Shown here one piece after another: positions 26,901-32,843 of a DNA stretch of 33,076 nucleotides; positions within the stretch are counted from its first letter, which is position 1, and each line of letters opens with the position of its first letter. The stretch covers positions 1-33,076 of the forward strand of contig JAEHCK010000045.1 of assembly GCA_020696345.1 (NCBI GenBank), in the 5' to 3' direction. The position numbers and the translations under genes were made by a program. Under the pieces are notes generated by a model, which saw nothing but the letters and a program-made list of their open reading frames with translations, was not told the origin of the DNA and did not search any database. Source of the stretch: Thermoplasmata archaeon. GTDB taxonomy: Archaea; Thermoplasmatota; Penumbrarchaeia; JAEHCK01.

Positions 26901-29294
26901 AGGATCACAACCACTGCCCAAACGGCCGGACGCATCACACTCGAGGATGTAGATATACTCTATGATTATACCGCGGCCGTACGGATCGCACCCGATGATG
27001 CAAACCTGGCCAGTGAGATCACCGACCTGGTCCCGTCCGGTAAAAACGGCACCCATAGGATCTATGTGGGTTTCACTTCCGAAACGAAATGCAAAGTTAA
27101 ATTGTCCGATCTATCGCTGGAATATAACGGCGCCCCTGAATGTATTGGCATCCCCGACCGCAGTATAGAAGAGGATTTGAGTGTGGCTGATCTTTACGAC
27201 TTCCGTGAGTTCTTCAACGACGATTATTTAGAACCTGGCGAGCTGGAATATGAATTAGTACAGTGGACAAATTCCGATTATATCGATATGGACATTAAAA
27301 ATAGTTATTACCTCAGTGTCGATTGTAAAAAAGCACCGAATACCAACTGGTTTGGAGAGTCCGAGGTTGTGATATCTGTCAAAGATACTTACCAGGGCGA
27401 TGAGATCGTTATAGATTCCAATACATTCATCGTACAAGTATTACCTGTTGACGATACACCGTTCATAAAGAACAGGTTACAGGATGTAAAACTCCTGATG
27501 AACACCACAAATACCAATTTCGATCTTGACCGAACGAGAAAGCCGTTCTTTGGCGATATTGACAGTAATATGCTATATTATGACTTTCATGTCAAGGGTG
27601 AATATAAAGATCATGTTACCGTGAATCTATCCACGGAGATGGTTCTGGAGATCTCGGCGGTTGGTGGTGCATGTAAGAACATCACGGTCACGGTATACTG
27701 TGATGACGAGCCGTTCACCAAGGCAGACCTGGATAAGATCGAAGTATTTCAGGAGTTCCAGGTCGAGGTTCTTGAAATTATTGATGAGAACTTGCTGCAA
27801 AGACCACGCTGGAGGCAAATACCGGATTGTATACTGGAAGAAGACCATCCCGGGTTGAATAATTGGATCTCCCTGCCAAATTTCGTGGATGATTACGACG
27901 ATGATCCCAAGACTCTGGAATATTCCATTATTTCGATATCGAACAATGGTCATATCGAGGTGTGGACCGATCTTGAAGATCATATAGATATTATACCTTT
28001 TGCGAACTTTGATGGTATTTCCGAGGTTGTATTGAAGGCCACCGATGATTCCGGCAACTATGGTTATGGAAAATTCGAGATCAAGATGGAGCCGGTGAAC
28101 GACCGGCCCGAGATCGAATTCCTCATTCCGATGACTGGAGCGAAGGTATCAAAACTGGTTGAGATCAGGGGTTATGCAGAGGATATCGAGGGTGCGGATG
28201 TGGAAGTACAGCTTCAACTAGGGAGCAGTACACCAAGCAACAGCAACCCCTGGATCGACATTGATGTTCTTGACGGGCAGTGGTCATATATATTTGATAC
28301 GACCGCATACACTGAACGCACGAATGAATTGTTGAGTGTTAGAGCCTTCGACGGCGAGTTGTATTCCGAAAATGTGTCGATCAATATCATAATCGATAAC
28401 ACACGCAAGGACAGTGACGGTGACCGCTGGCCAGACATTAATGACCAGTTCCCACTCGATCCAAAAGAATGGGTGGACTCGGACAATGATGGTGTGGGCG
28501 ACAATGCTGATCCATTTCCGGATGAGCCCACACAGTGGTCCGATCTGGATTCCGACGGGTTCGGCGATAACCCAACGGGCAAAGGTTACGATCTATTCCC
28601 GTATGATCCAACCCAGCAAAAGGACAGGGATCTTGACGGTTACGGCGACAACCCGGATGGCAACAACCCCGATCATTATCCCTACGATCCGGATTATCAT
28701 GGAGAAGGAACTAAAGAATCCGAAGAATCCCAAAATGTTTTTTCTACTATGGCAGAAAATCCATTATTACCATTTATATTAATTGTGATTATTTTGCTCA
28801 TTATCAACACGTACTTATTTACTTATCTATTTCTGGCGCGATCAGGTAAATTAGCTGCGCGTCGAGCCGCAAAGGCGGAAAAAGCTAAAGAAAAAGAGAA
28901 AGAGGCACAGGCAAAGCTGATTGCGGCTAAAGAGGCAGCTGCAAAAGGTAGAGGTGAAGATAAAGCAAAAGACAGGGAACCGGATAAGTTCAAACGCACC
29001 AGTTCATTACCTGTAATGAAACCAATAGTCTTTTCTTCCGCAATGGCCGGACCAGATCCTAGTTTAGGTGTGGTTCCAGTTAGGTCCGAGACGAAACAAA
29101 GCCCGGGTTTTAATACCAACGGTAGTACATCTACAGGCACAAGCCAACCGCCGTTCATGCCGTTCATGATGCCGCCAGGTCCTGGGGTTGGGATGGTACG
29201 GCACATCATGCCAATAAGGCCCGGGCAAGGGCCAATGCATATACCTATGCAATTCAAACCAAAACCAAGGCTGCCGCCGGCGAAAAAAGTTTAA
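23934..29294 (+). CDS. Very large surface protein with 14 FG-GAP-like blades, paralogue D
   Basis: 1786 residues. GGTGAT at 23925-23930 precedes ATG 23934. Signal peptide 1-25. A shorter, diverged version of the shared N-terminal domain (INVGMDHDIEWQF) is followed by about 14 FG-GAP-like blades (about 175-930), enough for two seven-bladed propellers. Each blade typically pairs a D-x-D-x-D loop with a V-x-W-Y-E ending (LVWYEAPND, VVWYECPAS, DITWYRNND), unlike the F-x-G-N-G-D-G endings of A-C. Then the middle domain (DDYGNGFIDVRI), cadherin/Ig modules, TSP3-type loops (DSDGDRWPD, DSDNDGVGD, DLDSDGFGD, DRDLDGYGD), a membrane helix (about 1610-1635) and a ~150-residue cytoplasmic tail. The tail starts with a probable K/A/E-rich helix and ends rich in P, M and G. 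Last gene of the operon; its final codon and stop lie in repeat array 2. Confidence 0.86.
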   Translation: MKKILSIILISIFLLNLILQLGSSDVESKFISNLGNPNDGEDRIIVLDGSGETLLDGTTYFNVPLGQGYIIDAQLNVTVMDNNNNYPLNPTINVGMDHDIEWQFKGTGYGAMGNQEHFVSDKTKHTVAFTSPTGGSDYSANIKLPSTAKVTSADISLKGRFSQPDFNKYEFPRDTGFTGAKFVEMGDINNDTWPDAIITSDTQNKLVWYENDKTPTDTEWVRHEITGTLSRAWTVAVADMDGDTDQDVVATSNDPSTANNYGIFWYENVNTTNSTEPGNGSAWTAHRIDTKTNYIRSPQSIQIADLDNDGDNDLVVGSNDFNHGGVYWFENKDGKGTSWNNYTIYHESLQDCRVTDISVGKINNSAGDLFDVVAVLYGQGYAVWFENDGDPINTAGTWPRHNIYFRSNPSQIEIGDMNLDGKNDVVVGYSQSSGIYWYKAPADVKTATSWNTNYRISWNWIVTNLKVAKINNDNYLDVISTADSWSTVYFFKNNNPSGTSFSQYSIDFNCIDATGIAVTNVDKDSAGRDIIITGDSSPIINWYKNGGGLFPSWQTYPIEELTLYRPQGIFSADIDSDGDNDTIITGNGGGDLVWYEAPNDPTNISAWVPHVIENNLAAIFELFVEDINGDGRPDVAVTAQNPSNKVVWYECPASPELVFDNWNMIEVDPYLFYAWGIHIADIDDDGDNDIVATGRSSNDITWYRNNDVTSGGTGNGLSWNKYYIDNNFNYPTGVWVEDMDGDTDLDVVTACGSWSSGTGVVWYEAPADPTGSWTKHTIDTSPSYVYDVHVADIDRDGHPDVVIAPNRQTFLRWYEAPDNPGSGGKWQGHDIWKSSSPWSYLSAHNLWVDDIGNDGYLDIVVGVDDWNWHNVWWFEAPDEPTLAGQWPRYTVDFLSNPRGVFIADIDGDNIQDIMSADWGANLVTWHKVNIEYPSEVTLKIDSNEIMDVEGVLDLNPKESNDFAAAVNAYLASHQENPIKDDYGNGFIDVRITTTAQTAGRITLEDVDILYDYTAAVRIAPDDANLASEITDLVPSGKNGTHRIYVGFTSETKCKVKLSDLSLEYNGAPECIGIPDRSIEEDLSVADLYDFREFFNDDYLEPGELEYELVQWTNSDYIDMDIKNSYYLSVDCKKAPNTNWFGESEVVISVKDTYQGDEIVIDSNTFIVQVLPVDDTPFIKNRLQDVKLLMNTTNTNFDLDRTRKPFFGDIDSNMLYYDFHVKGEYKDHVTVNLSTEMVLEISAVGGACKNITVTVYCDDEPFTKADLDKIEVFQEFQVEVLEIIDENLLQRPRWRQIPDCILEEDHPGLNNWISLPNFVDDYDDDPKTLEYSIISISNNGHIEVWTDLEDHIDIIPFANFDGISEVVLKATDDSGNYGYGKFEIKMEPVNDRPEIEFLIPMTGAKVSKLVEIRGYAEDIEGADVEVQLQLGSSTPSNSNPWIDIDVLDGQWSYIFDTTAYTERTNELLSVRAFDGELYSENVSINIIIDNTRKDSDGDRWPDINDQFPLDPKEWVDSDNDGVGDNADPFPDEPTQWSDLDSDGFGDNPTGKGYDLFPYDPTQQKDRDLDGYGDNPDGNNPDHYPYDPDYHGEGTKESEESQNVFSTMAENPLLPFILIVIILLIINTYLFTYLFLARSGKLAARRAAKAEKAKEKEKEAQAKLIAAKEAAAKGRGEDKAKDREPDKFKRTSSLPVMKPIVFSSAMAGPDPSLGVVPVRSETKQSPGFNTNGSTSTGTSQPPFMPFMMPPGPGVGMVRHIMPIRPGQGPMHIPMQFKPKPRLPPAKKV

Positions 29295-29520
29295 TATTGC
29301 GATTAATTACTAGAATGTTCTATATTTCAATTTTTTATTAGGATATTCTACATTTCGATTAATTACTAGGATGTTGTACATTTCAATTAATTACTAAGAT
29401 GTTGGACATTACAATTCATTATTAAGATGTTTGATTTGTTTTTTCTATACTGTTGGTGCATCCAATAATATCAACGACATATAGAACATCCTGTCATATC
29501 AACGATATATACAACAGTCA
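29285..29520. repeat. Mirror-image 28-bp repeat array 2
   Basis: Left-arm units begin at 29313, 29341, 29369, 29397 and 29425, each 28 bp apart. A further unit at 29285-29312 contains the last codon and stop of the upstream gene. Right-arm CATCC cores begin at 29459 and 29487, with a degenerate one at 29515. The span from the last left core to the first right core (29425-29463) is 39 bp, the same as in arrays 1 and 3. The right arm is shorter than in the other copies. The array fills the gap up to the TATA box of the exonuclease gene. Confidence 0.9.
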
Positions 29521-29530
29521 AACATCTATA

Positions 29531-29539
29531 TTTATATAA
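29531..29539 (+). promoter_or_regulatory. TATA box of exonuclease gene, likely leaderless
   Basis: TTTATATAA is centred about 27 bases before ATG 29562. This is the usual archaeal distance from TATA box to transcription start, so the transcript should begin at or next to the ATG. No ribosome site precedes the ATG, which agrees with a leaderless mRNA. Confidence 0.6.
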
Positions 29540-29561
29540 CATAAACCACGTATAATATATC

Positions 29562-30179
29562 ATGACGTATAATAAGCCAGACAATTTGAAACGTGAACTG
29601 AGATCGAACAACTATTTGGTGGTTGATATCGAGGTCGTCCCGGAGAAATTCGAAGTTTCGGAAATAAGAGAATATCTCATGGATAAAAAATTTCCCAGAA
29701 AGATCCATCCAATGTTTTCAAGAGTCATTATGATTGGTTTCAAATTGGCAGATAATAAGAGTGAATTATTATTTATGAAAGATGAAACCGAATTGTTGAC
29801 GCGTTTTTGGACCATGATCGAAAAAGTGCATCCCGATACGATCATAACTTTTAATGGCTATAACTTTGATATTCCATTCATCATAACGCGCTCTCATATT
29901 AAAGGGGTCAGGCCCACCATGGGTATCAATCAAACCAGGTGGAAGATGGATAATTCGAACCATTTCGACTGTATGCAACTTCTATCTGCTAACCAGACAT
30001 TCCTCAATGTTGCTTTGGATATTGCCTGCAGGGTATTTGAGATACCCATACCAGATGGCCGGTTCTATGGCGAAGAAGTGCCTAAATTGTACGATAGCGG
30101 TGATCTGGATGCTATCAAGAAACACTGTCGCCAGGATCTGGAACTGACCGAGCAGTTGTACTTGAAGTTGATGAGATAA
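29562..30179 (+). CDS. Predicted 3'-5' exonuclease, PolB-exonuclease-like DEDD family
   Basis: 205 residues, a stand-alone RNase H-like exonuclease related to the proofreading domain of family B polymerases. Exo I is D22-I-E24 in VVDIEVVP, Exo II is NGYNFD with D103, and Exo III is HCRQD with D192. These four acidic residues would bind two metal ions and cleave nucleotides from the 3' end. At the position four residues before the last Asp, where DEDDy enzymes have Tyr, this protein has His188. That is neither the usual DEDDy residue nor the usual DEDDh spacing (five residues). No polymerase domain is attached. The gene is monocistronic, between array 2 and the 27-bp array. The substrate (DNA or RNA) cannot be told. 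Confidence 0.82.
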   Translation: MTYNKPDNLKRELRSNNYLVVDIEVVPEKFEVSEIREYLMDKKFPRKIHPMFSRVIMIGFKLADNKSELLFMKDETELLTRFWTMIEKVHPDTIITFNGYNFDIPFIITRSHIKGVRPTMGINQTRWKMDNSNHFDCMQLLSANQTFLNVALDIACRVFEIPIPDGRFYGEEVPKLYDSGDLDAIKKHCRQDLELTEQLYLKLMR

Positions 30180-30182
30180 TTT

Positions 30183-30500
30183 GATGGGTTGTTGATTGAC
30201 AGTAGCCGTGATGAGTTATTGATATATAGTGGCCGTGATGAGGTATTGATTGACAGATGCCGGGATGGATTGTTGATTGACAGATGCCTTGATTTTATGT
30301 CGGTTTACAGATGCCTGGATGAATTAGCGATTGAACGAAACGTAGTTGTGATAGTAAATCAACGAATCTTCCTAGCATTAATTCATTTCGGTATCTACTC
30401 AGCACCAACCCAGCACGGCATCTATTCAGCATCAACCCATCCAGGTATCTGTTCAGCATCAATTCAGCAAATTATCCTACATTCACCATTTTTTTATCCT
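30183..30500. repeat. Mirror-image 27-bp repeat array (second family)
   Basis: Left-arm units with GATG cores at 30183, 30210, 30237, 30264, 30291 and 30318 (the 30291 core is diverged), exactly 27 bp apart; typical pieces are TTGATTGACAGATGCC. Right-arm units carry the complement, GGCATCTATTCAGCATCAA and relatives, at 30365, 30392, 30419, 30446 and 30473, again 27 bp apart. A left unit and the reverse complement of a right unit agree at about 21 of 27 positions. The array starts four bases after the exonuclease stop and fills the gap to the convergent egsA gene. Because 27 bp is nine codons, it leaves a long open frame (30189-30536) that I regard as an artefact. Confidence 0.9.
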
Positions 30501-30528
30501 ACAAAAATTAAGAGAATATCCCATATAA

Positions 30529-31611
30529 TTAACTAATGACCCCAGTTTGAATTGCCAGATCTTCCGCAGCTTCGTAAGTAAGCCCGCCGCTCATAATAGA
30601 ATATCTCTCGGGCCGTATAGTATGAGTAATGGTCAAGGCCTCAACGATCAGGCTCTCTTCGATCTTCAGGGCCTTTGCCGTGACTGGGACCTTGATCTTC
30701 TCAAGTGCACTACGAATCCCGGACCAATCGCCGCCATGAAGATACATCATCAAAATGGTTCCCACTGCACACTGTTCGCCATGCAGCGCCGGTTTGGGTG
30801 CGAGGCGTTCCAAGGCATGGGAGAACATGTGCTCGCTGCCGCTTGCAGGCCTGGATGAACCCGCAATGCACATCGCAACACCCGAGGACACCAGCGCTTT
30901 TGCCACCAACCAGCTGGATTCTTCCAGGCGTGGTTTGATCATACCGGCGCTTTTCAAAAGAACCTTTGCCGTTAATTCGGATAACATTGCTGCCGAACTG
31001 CTGAAGTATTCGTTCCTGAATTTTTTCGCCATATCCCAATCTTTGACCGCTGTTAGATTCGAGATCACATCGCCGCATCCGGCTGCGAGCAGTCTGTACG
31101 GTGACTTTGCAATGATCTTGGTATCGGCCACTACGGCAAACGGAGAGTGTGTTTTACTGGATATCTTATGTTTCTTGTTACGAATCGAAGCCTGCCCGGA
31201 CACTATACCATCATGTGAAGCGGCTGTTGGTACACTTATAAACGGCTTTTTTGTCTCAAATGATGCAAGTTTAGCCATGTCAATGGGTCTACCGCCGCCA
31301 ACACCTAGTACGAATTTCGCTTTGATCTCCAGGATCTCCTGTTTAACTTTTTCCATGTTTATTAGATCGGCCTCGTCGATCGTGACCTGGTGTGCGTCAT
31401 AGTTTTCAGACACTAACAATTTCTCAACACGGTTACCAGCGATGCGTTTTGTTGTCTTATCCACCACGATCAACGCGGGCCCACGGAAGTGCAATGCTCT
31501 GCTGATCTCACCGATATCGTTCAAAACATCATGGCCAATGGCCACATGCCTGGGTAACTCCATTGATTTGGATTTATCGATAAATTGTGTGGATGGATGT
31601 TTTTTTACCAA
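30529..31611 (-). CDS. egsA: sn-glycerol-1-phosphate dehydrogenase [NAD(P)+]
   Basis: 360 residues. It reduces dihydroxyacetone phosphate to sn-glycerol-1-phosphate, the step that sets the stereochemistry of archaeal lipids; cytoplasmic. It has the iron-alcohol-dehydrogenase-like fold: nucleotide loop GVGGGRPIDMAK (about 105-116), conserved SVPTAASHDG (about 127-136), and metal (Zn2+) ligands expected at D181 (AAGCGDVISN), H261 (SGSEHMFSHALE) and H277 (ALHGEQCAVG). The start is the TTG at 31611, because GAGGT at 31622-31618 is six bases upstream; the TTG at 31617 directly abuts that site. Length matches the family. It is divergent from the LSm gene across a short AT-rich promoter and convergent with the exonuclease gene. 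Confidence 0.95.
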   Translation of the reverse strand: MVKKHPSTQFIDKSKSMELPRHVAIGHDVLNDIGEISRALHFRGPALIVVDKTTKRIAGNRVEKLLVSENYDAHQVTIDEADLINMEKVKQEILEIKAKFVLGVGGGRPIDMAKLASFETKKPFISVPTAASHDGIVSGQASIRNKKHKISSKTHSPFAVVADTKIIAKSPYRLLAAGCGDVISNLTAVKDWDMAKKFRNEYFSSSAAMLSELTAKVLLKSAGMIKPRLEESSWLVAKALVSSGVAMCIAGSSRPASGSEHMFSHALERLAPKPALHGEQCAVGTILMMYLHGGDWSGIRSALEKIKVPVTAKALKIEESLIVEALTITHTIRPERYSIMSGGLTYEAAEDLAIQTGVIS

Positions 31612-31617
31612 TTTCAA

Positions 31618-31622
31618 ACCTC
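31618..31622 (-). promoter_or_regulatory. Ribosome binding site of egsA
   Basis: GAGGT on the minus strand ends six bases before TTG 31611 and zero bases before the alternative TTG 31617. The spacing favours the inner TTG, shortening the protein by two residues. Confidence 0.55.
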
Positions 31623-31660
31623 GACCATGTACAATTTGATTTCCTAAAACAATGTAATAA

Positions 31661-31687
31661 CTATAAAAAAATTGCTATAAAAAAATT
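31661..31687. promoter_or_regulatory. Divergent promoter with two identical 13-bp TATA-like boxes
   Basis: CTATAAAAAAATT occurs twice, at 31661-31673 and 31675-31687, one base apart, between egsA (minus) and LSm (plus). Read on the plus strand the boxes could serve LSm with a leader of about 60 bases; read on the minus strand, egsA with a leader of about 25-30 bases. Both genes have ribosome sites, so leadered transcripts fit. Inferred from motif and position. Confidence 0.45.
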
Positions 31688-31764
31688 TAAGTACAGGAAA
31701 TTTGTATTAGGGTAACTCCATATAGTTTAAGTGGTTAAATTATATTAAATGTGGAGATCATCCA

Positions 31765-31986
31765 ATGACCGGTATTAAACCATCCAACATATTGAACAAT
31801 AGTTTACATAAACGTGTAATAGTTGAACTCAGGTATAACCGCAGTTATAACGGGATCCTGGATGGTTTCGATCCACACATGAACTTGGTATTAAAGGATG
31901 TTGAAGAATTCGATGTTAATGGTCTTAAACGTAAACTTAATACCACTATAGTTCGTGGTGATAATGTTATATTTATCTCACCATGA
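31765..31986 (+). CDS. Sm-like archaeal protein (LSm/SmAP)
   Basis: 73 residues, the normal size for an archaeal Sm-like protein. Sm1 motif: RVIVELRYNRSYNGILDGFDPHMNLVL across about 17-43, with the conserved G, D and N (GFDPHMNL) of the RNA-binding loop. Sm2 motif near the end: VRGDNVIFISP, matching the family I-R-G-x-x-V-x-x-I. Such proteins form seven-membered rings that bind U-rich RNA and take part in RNA metabolism. GGAG at 31753-31756 precedes ATG 31765 by eight bases. The eL37 gene follows 32 bases downstream, a pairing common in archaea and evidence for shared expression with the ribosome. Confidence 0.93.
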   Translation: MTGIKPSNILNNSLHKRVIVELRYNRSYNGILDGFDPHMNLVLKDVEEFDVNGLKRKLNTTIVRGDNVIFISP

Positions 31987-32018
31987 AATTTAAAGATTGA
32001 ATCAAGGAGGGTACTAGT

Positions 32019-32183
32019 ATGACCAAAGGAACCACCTCCATGGGTAAAAGGAATAAACAAACACATATTACTTGCCGCCGATGTGGCAAACATTCATACC
32101 ACATAAGAAAAAAACAATGTGCAAGTTGTGGTTTTGGCTCTACAGCAAAAATAAGAAGTTATAGATGGTCAAAAACGCACTAG
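32019..32183 (+). CDS. rpl37e: Large ribosomal subunit protein eL37
   Basis: 54 residues, the usual archaeal length for this zinc-ribbon protein of the 50S subunit. The frame begins [20 protein letters not shown]. Zinc ligands are C19-x-x-C22 (CRRCG) and C34-x-x-C37 (CASCGFG), followed by the conserved basic end [18 protein letters not shown] at 32005-32011 gives a strong ribosome site seven bases before ATG 32019. It is co-transcribed with the LSm gene. Repeat array 3 starts about 28 bases after its stop. Confidence 0.95.
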   Translation: MTKGTTSMGKRNKQTHITCRRCGKHSYHIRKKQCASCGFGSTAKIRSYRWSKTH

Positions 32184-32211
32184 ATCAAATATTATATGAT
32201 AAATCGCACGT

Positions 32212-32515
32212 GAATGGGGAATTTAGCGATTAATTACTATAATGTTGGACGTATCGCTTGATTATTAGGATGTTGAACGTTACGCTTATTTGTTAAGATG
32301 TTGGATATTTCGATTAATTACTGGGATGTTGGACGTTACAAATCATTGTTAGGATGTTTGATTTATTTACGTTAAATCATTTATGCATCCCGCTATCTCA
32401 GCGTTAAATAGAACATTCTGTTATCCCAGCGCTATATGGAACATCCTGATATCTCAACGACATATACAACATCCTGTTATCTCTTCGACATGTACAACAT
32501 CCTGATATTCCATCA
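32212..32515. repeat. Mirror-image 28-bp repeat array 3
   Basis: Left-arm units begin at 32240, 32268, 32296, 32324 and 32352, with a diverged sixth at 32212, all 28 bp apart. Right-arm cores begin at 32386, 32414, 32442, 32470 and 32498, also 28 bp apart. The 39-bp centre (32352-32390) contains a perfect small dyad, TGATTTA (32359-32365) against TAAATCA (32373-32379), which would form the hairpin tip. The unit at 32268-32295 is identical to the unit at 9291-9318 in array 1. The array fills most of the space between eL37 and tRNA-Ala. Confidence 0.93.
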
Positions 32516-32523
32516 TGAAAACC

Positions 32524-32532
32524 TTAATATTC
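32524..32532 (+). promoter_or_regulatory. Possible TATA box of tRNA-Ala
   Basis: TTAATATTC is centred about 32 bases before the first tRNA base. That is compatible with transcription starting a few bases upstream of the mature 5' end. Weak motif in AT-rich DNA. Confidence 0.3.
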
Positions 32533-32559
32533 AATAATTAGATATCGATTTACAGACAT

Positions 32560-32632
32560 GGGCCGGTAGATCAGCTGGAAGATCGCCACCTTGGCATGGT
32601 GGAGGCCACGGGTTCAAATCCCGTCCGGTCCA
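32560..32632 (+). tRNA. tRNA-Ala (anticodon GGC)
   Basis: A complete cloverleaf of 73 bases without an intron. The acceptor stem GGGCCGG/CCGGTCC contains the G3:U70 pair that identifies alanine tRNAs. D stem GATC/GATC; anticodon stem CCACC/GGTGG with loop TTGGCAT and anticodon GGC at 32593-32595; T stem ACGGG/CCCGT with loop TTCAAAT; discriminator A. The 3' CCA is not encoded. It lies between repeat array 3 and the 97-bp direct repeat. Confidence 0.96.
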
Positions 32633-32669
32633 TAATTATTTTATTATCAGGTTTTTATTGATATATTTT

Positions 32670-32766
32670 GGGATTTGAACCCTAAATAAAATAGGATAAA
32701 TTGAAGTTATAGCCCTATTTTATTTTGAGCTTGGAATTCTTATTATTAATCATTGATATAAACCAG
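32670..32766. repeat. 97-bp hairpin-containing direct repeat, copy A (intact)
   Basis: It aligns without gaps to 32844-32940. It begins with GGGATTTGAACCC, the complement of a tRNA T-arm. A 12-bp stem, AAATAAAATAGG (32684-32695) against CCTATTTTATTT (32714-32725), follows. A second dyad, TTGGAATTCT (32731-32740) against AGAATTCCAA (32765-32774), runs over the end of the aligned region. No gene is seen between the tRNA and the intron end. The nature of the element is unknown. Confidence 0.85.
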
Positions 32767-32843
32767 AATTCCAACCCCCACGGGAAAAATTCCCATTTAA
32801 ATAAATAATAAGTTGTTGGAATTTTTAACAATGGAAACAATAC

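Noticed and set aside
30189-30536. A 115-codon open frame after the exonuclease
   Set aside because: It is made almost wholly of the 27-bp repeat array. Since 27 is a multiple of three, one open frame repeats itself. There is no ribosome site and no recognisable domain.
30755-31402. A 215-codon plus-strand frame opposite egsA
   Set aside because: It is antisense to a clearly conserved enzyme and has no domain of its own; a shadow frame.
32670-32682. A second tRNA on the minus strand
   Set aside because: Only the T-arm-like GGGTTCAAATCCC is present. No acceptor, D or anticodon stem can be formed around it, and copy B is the same.
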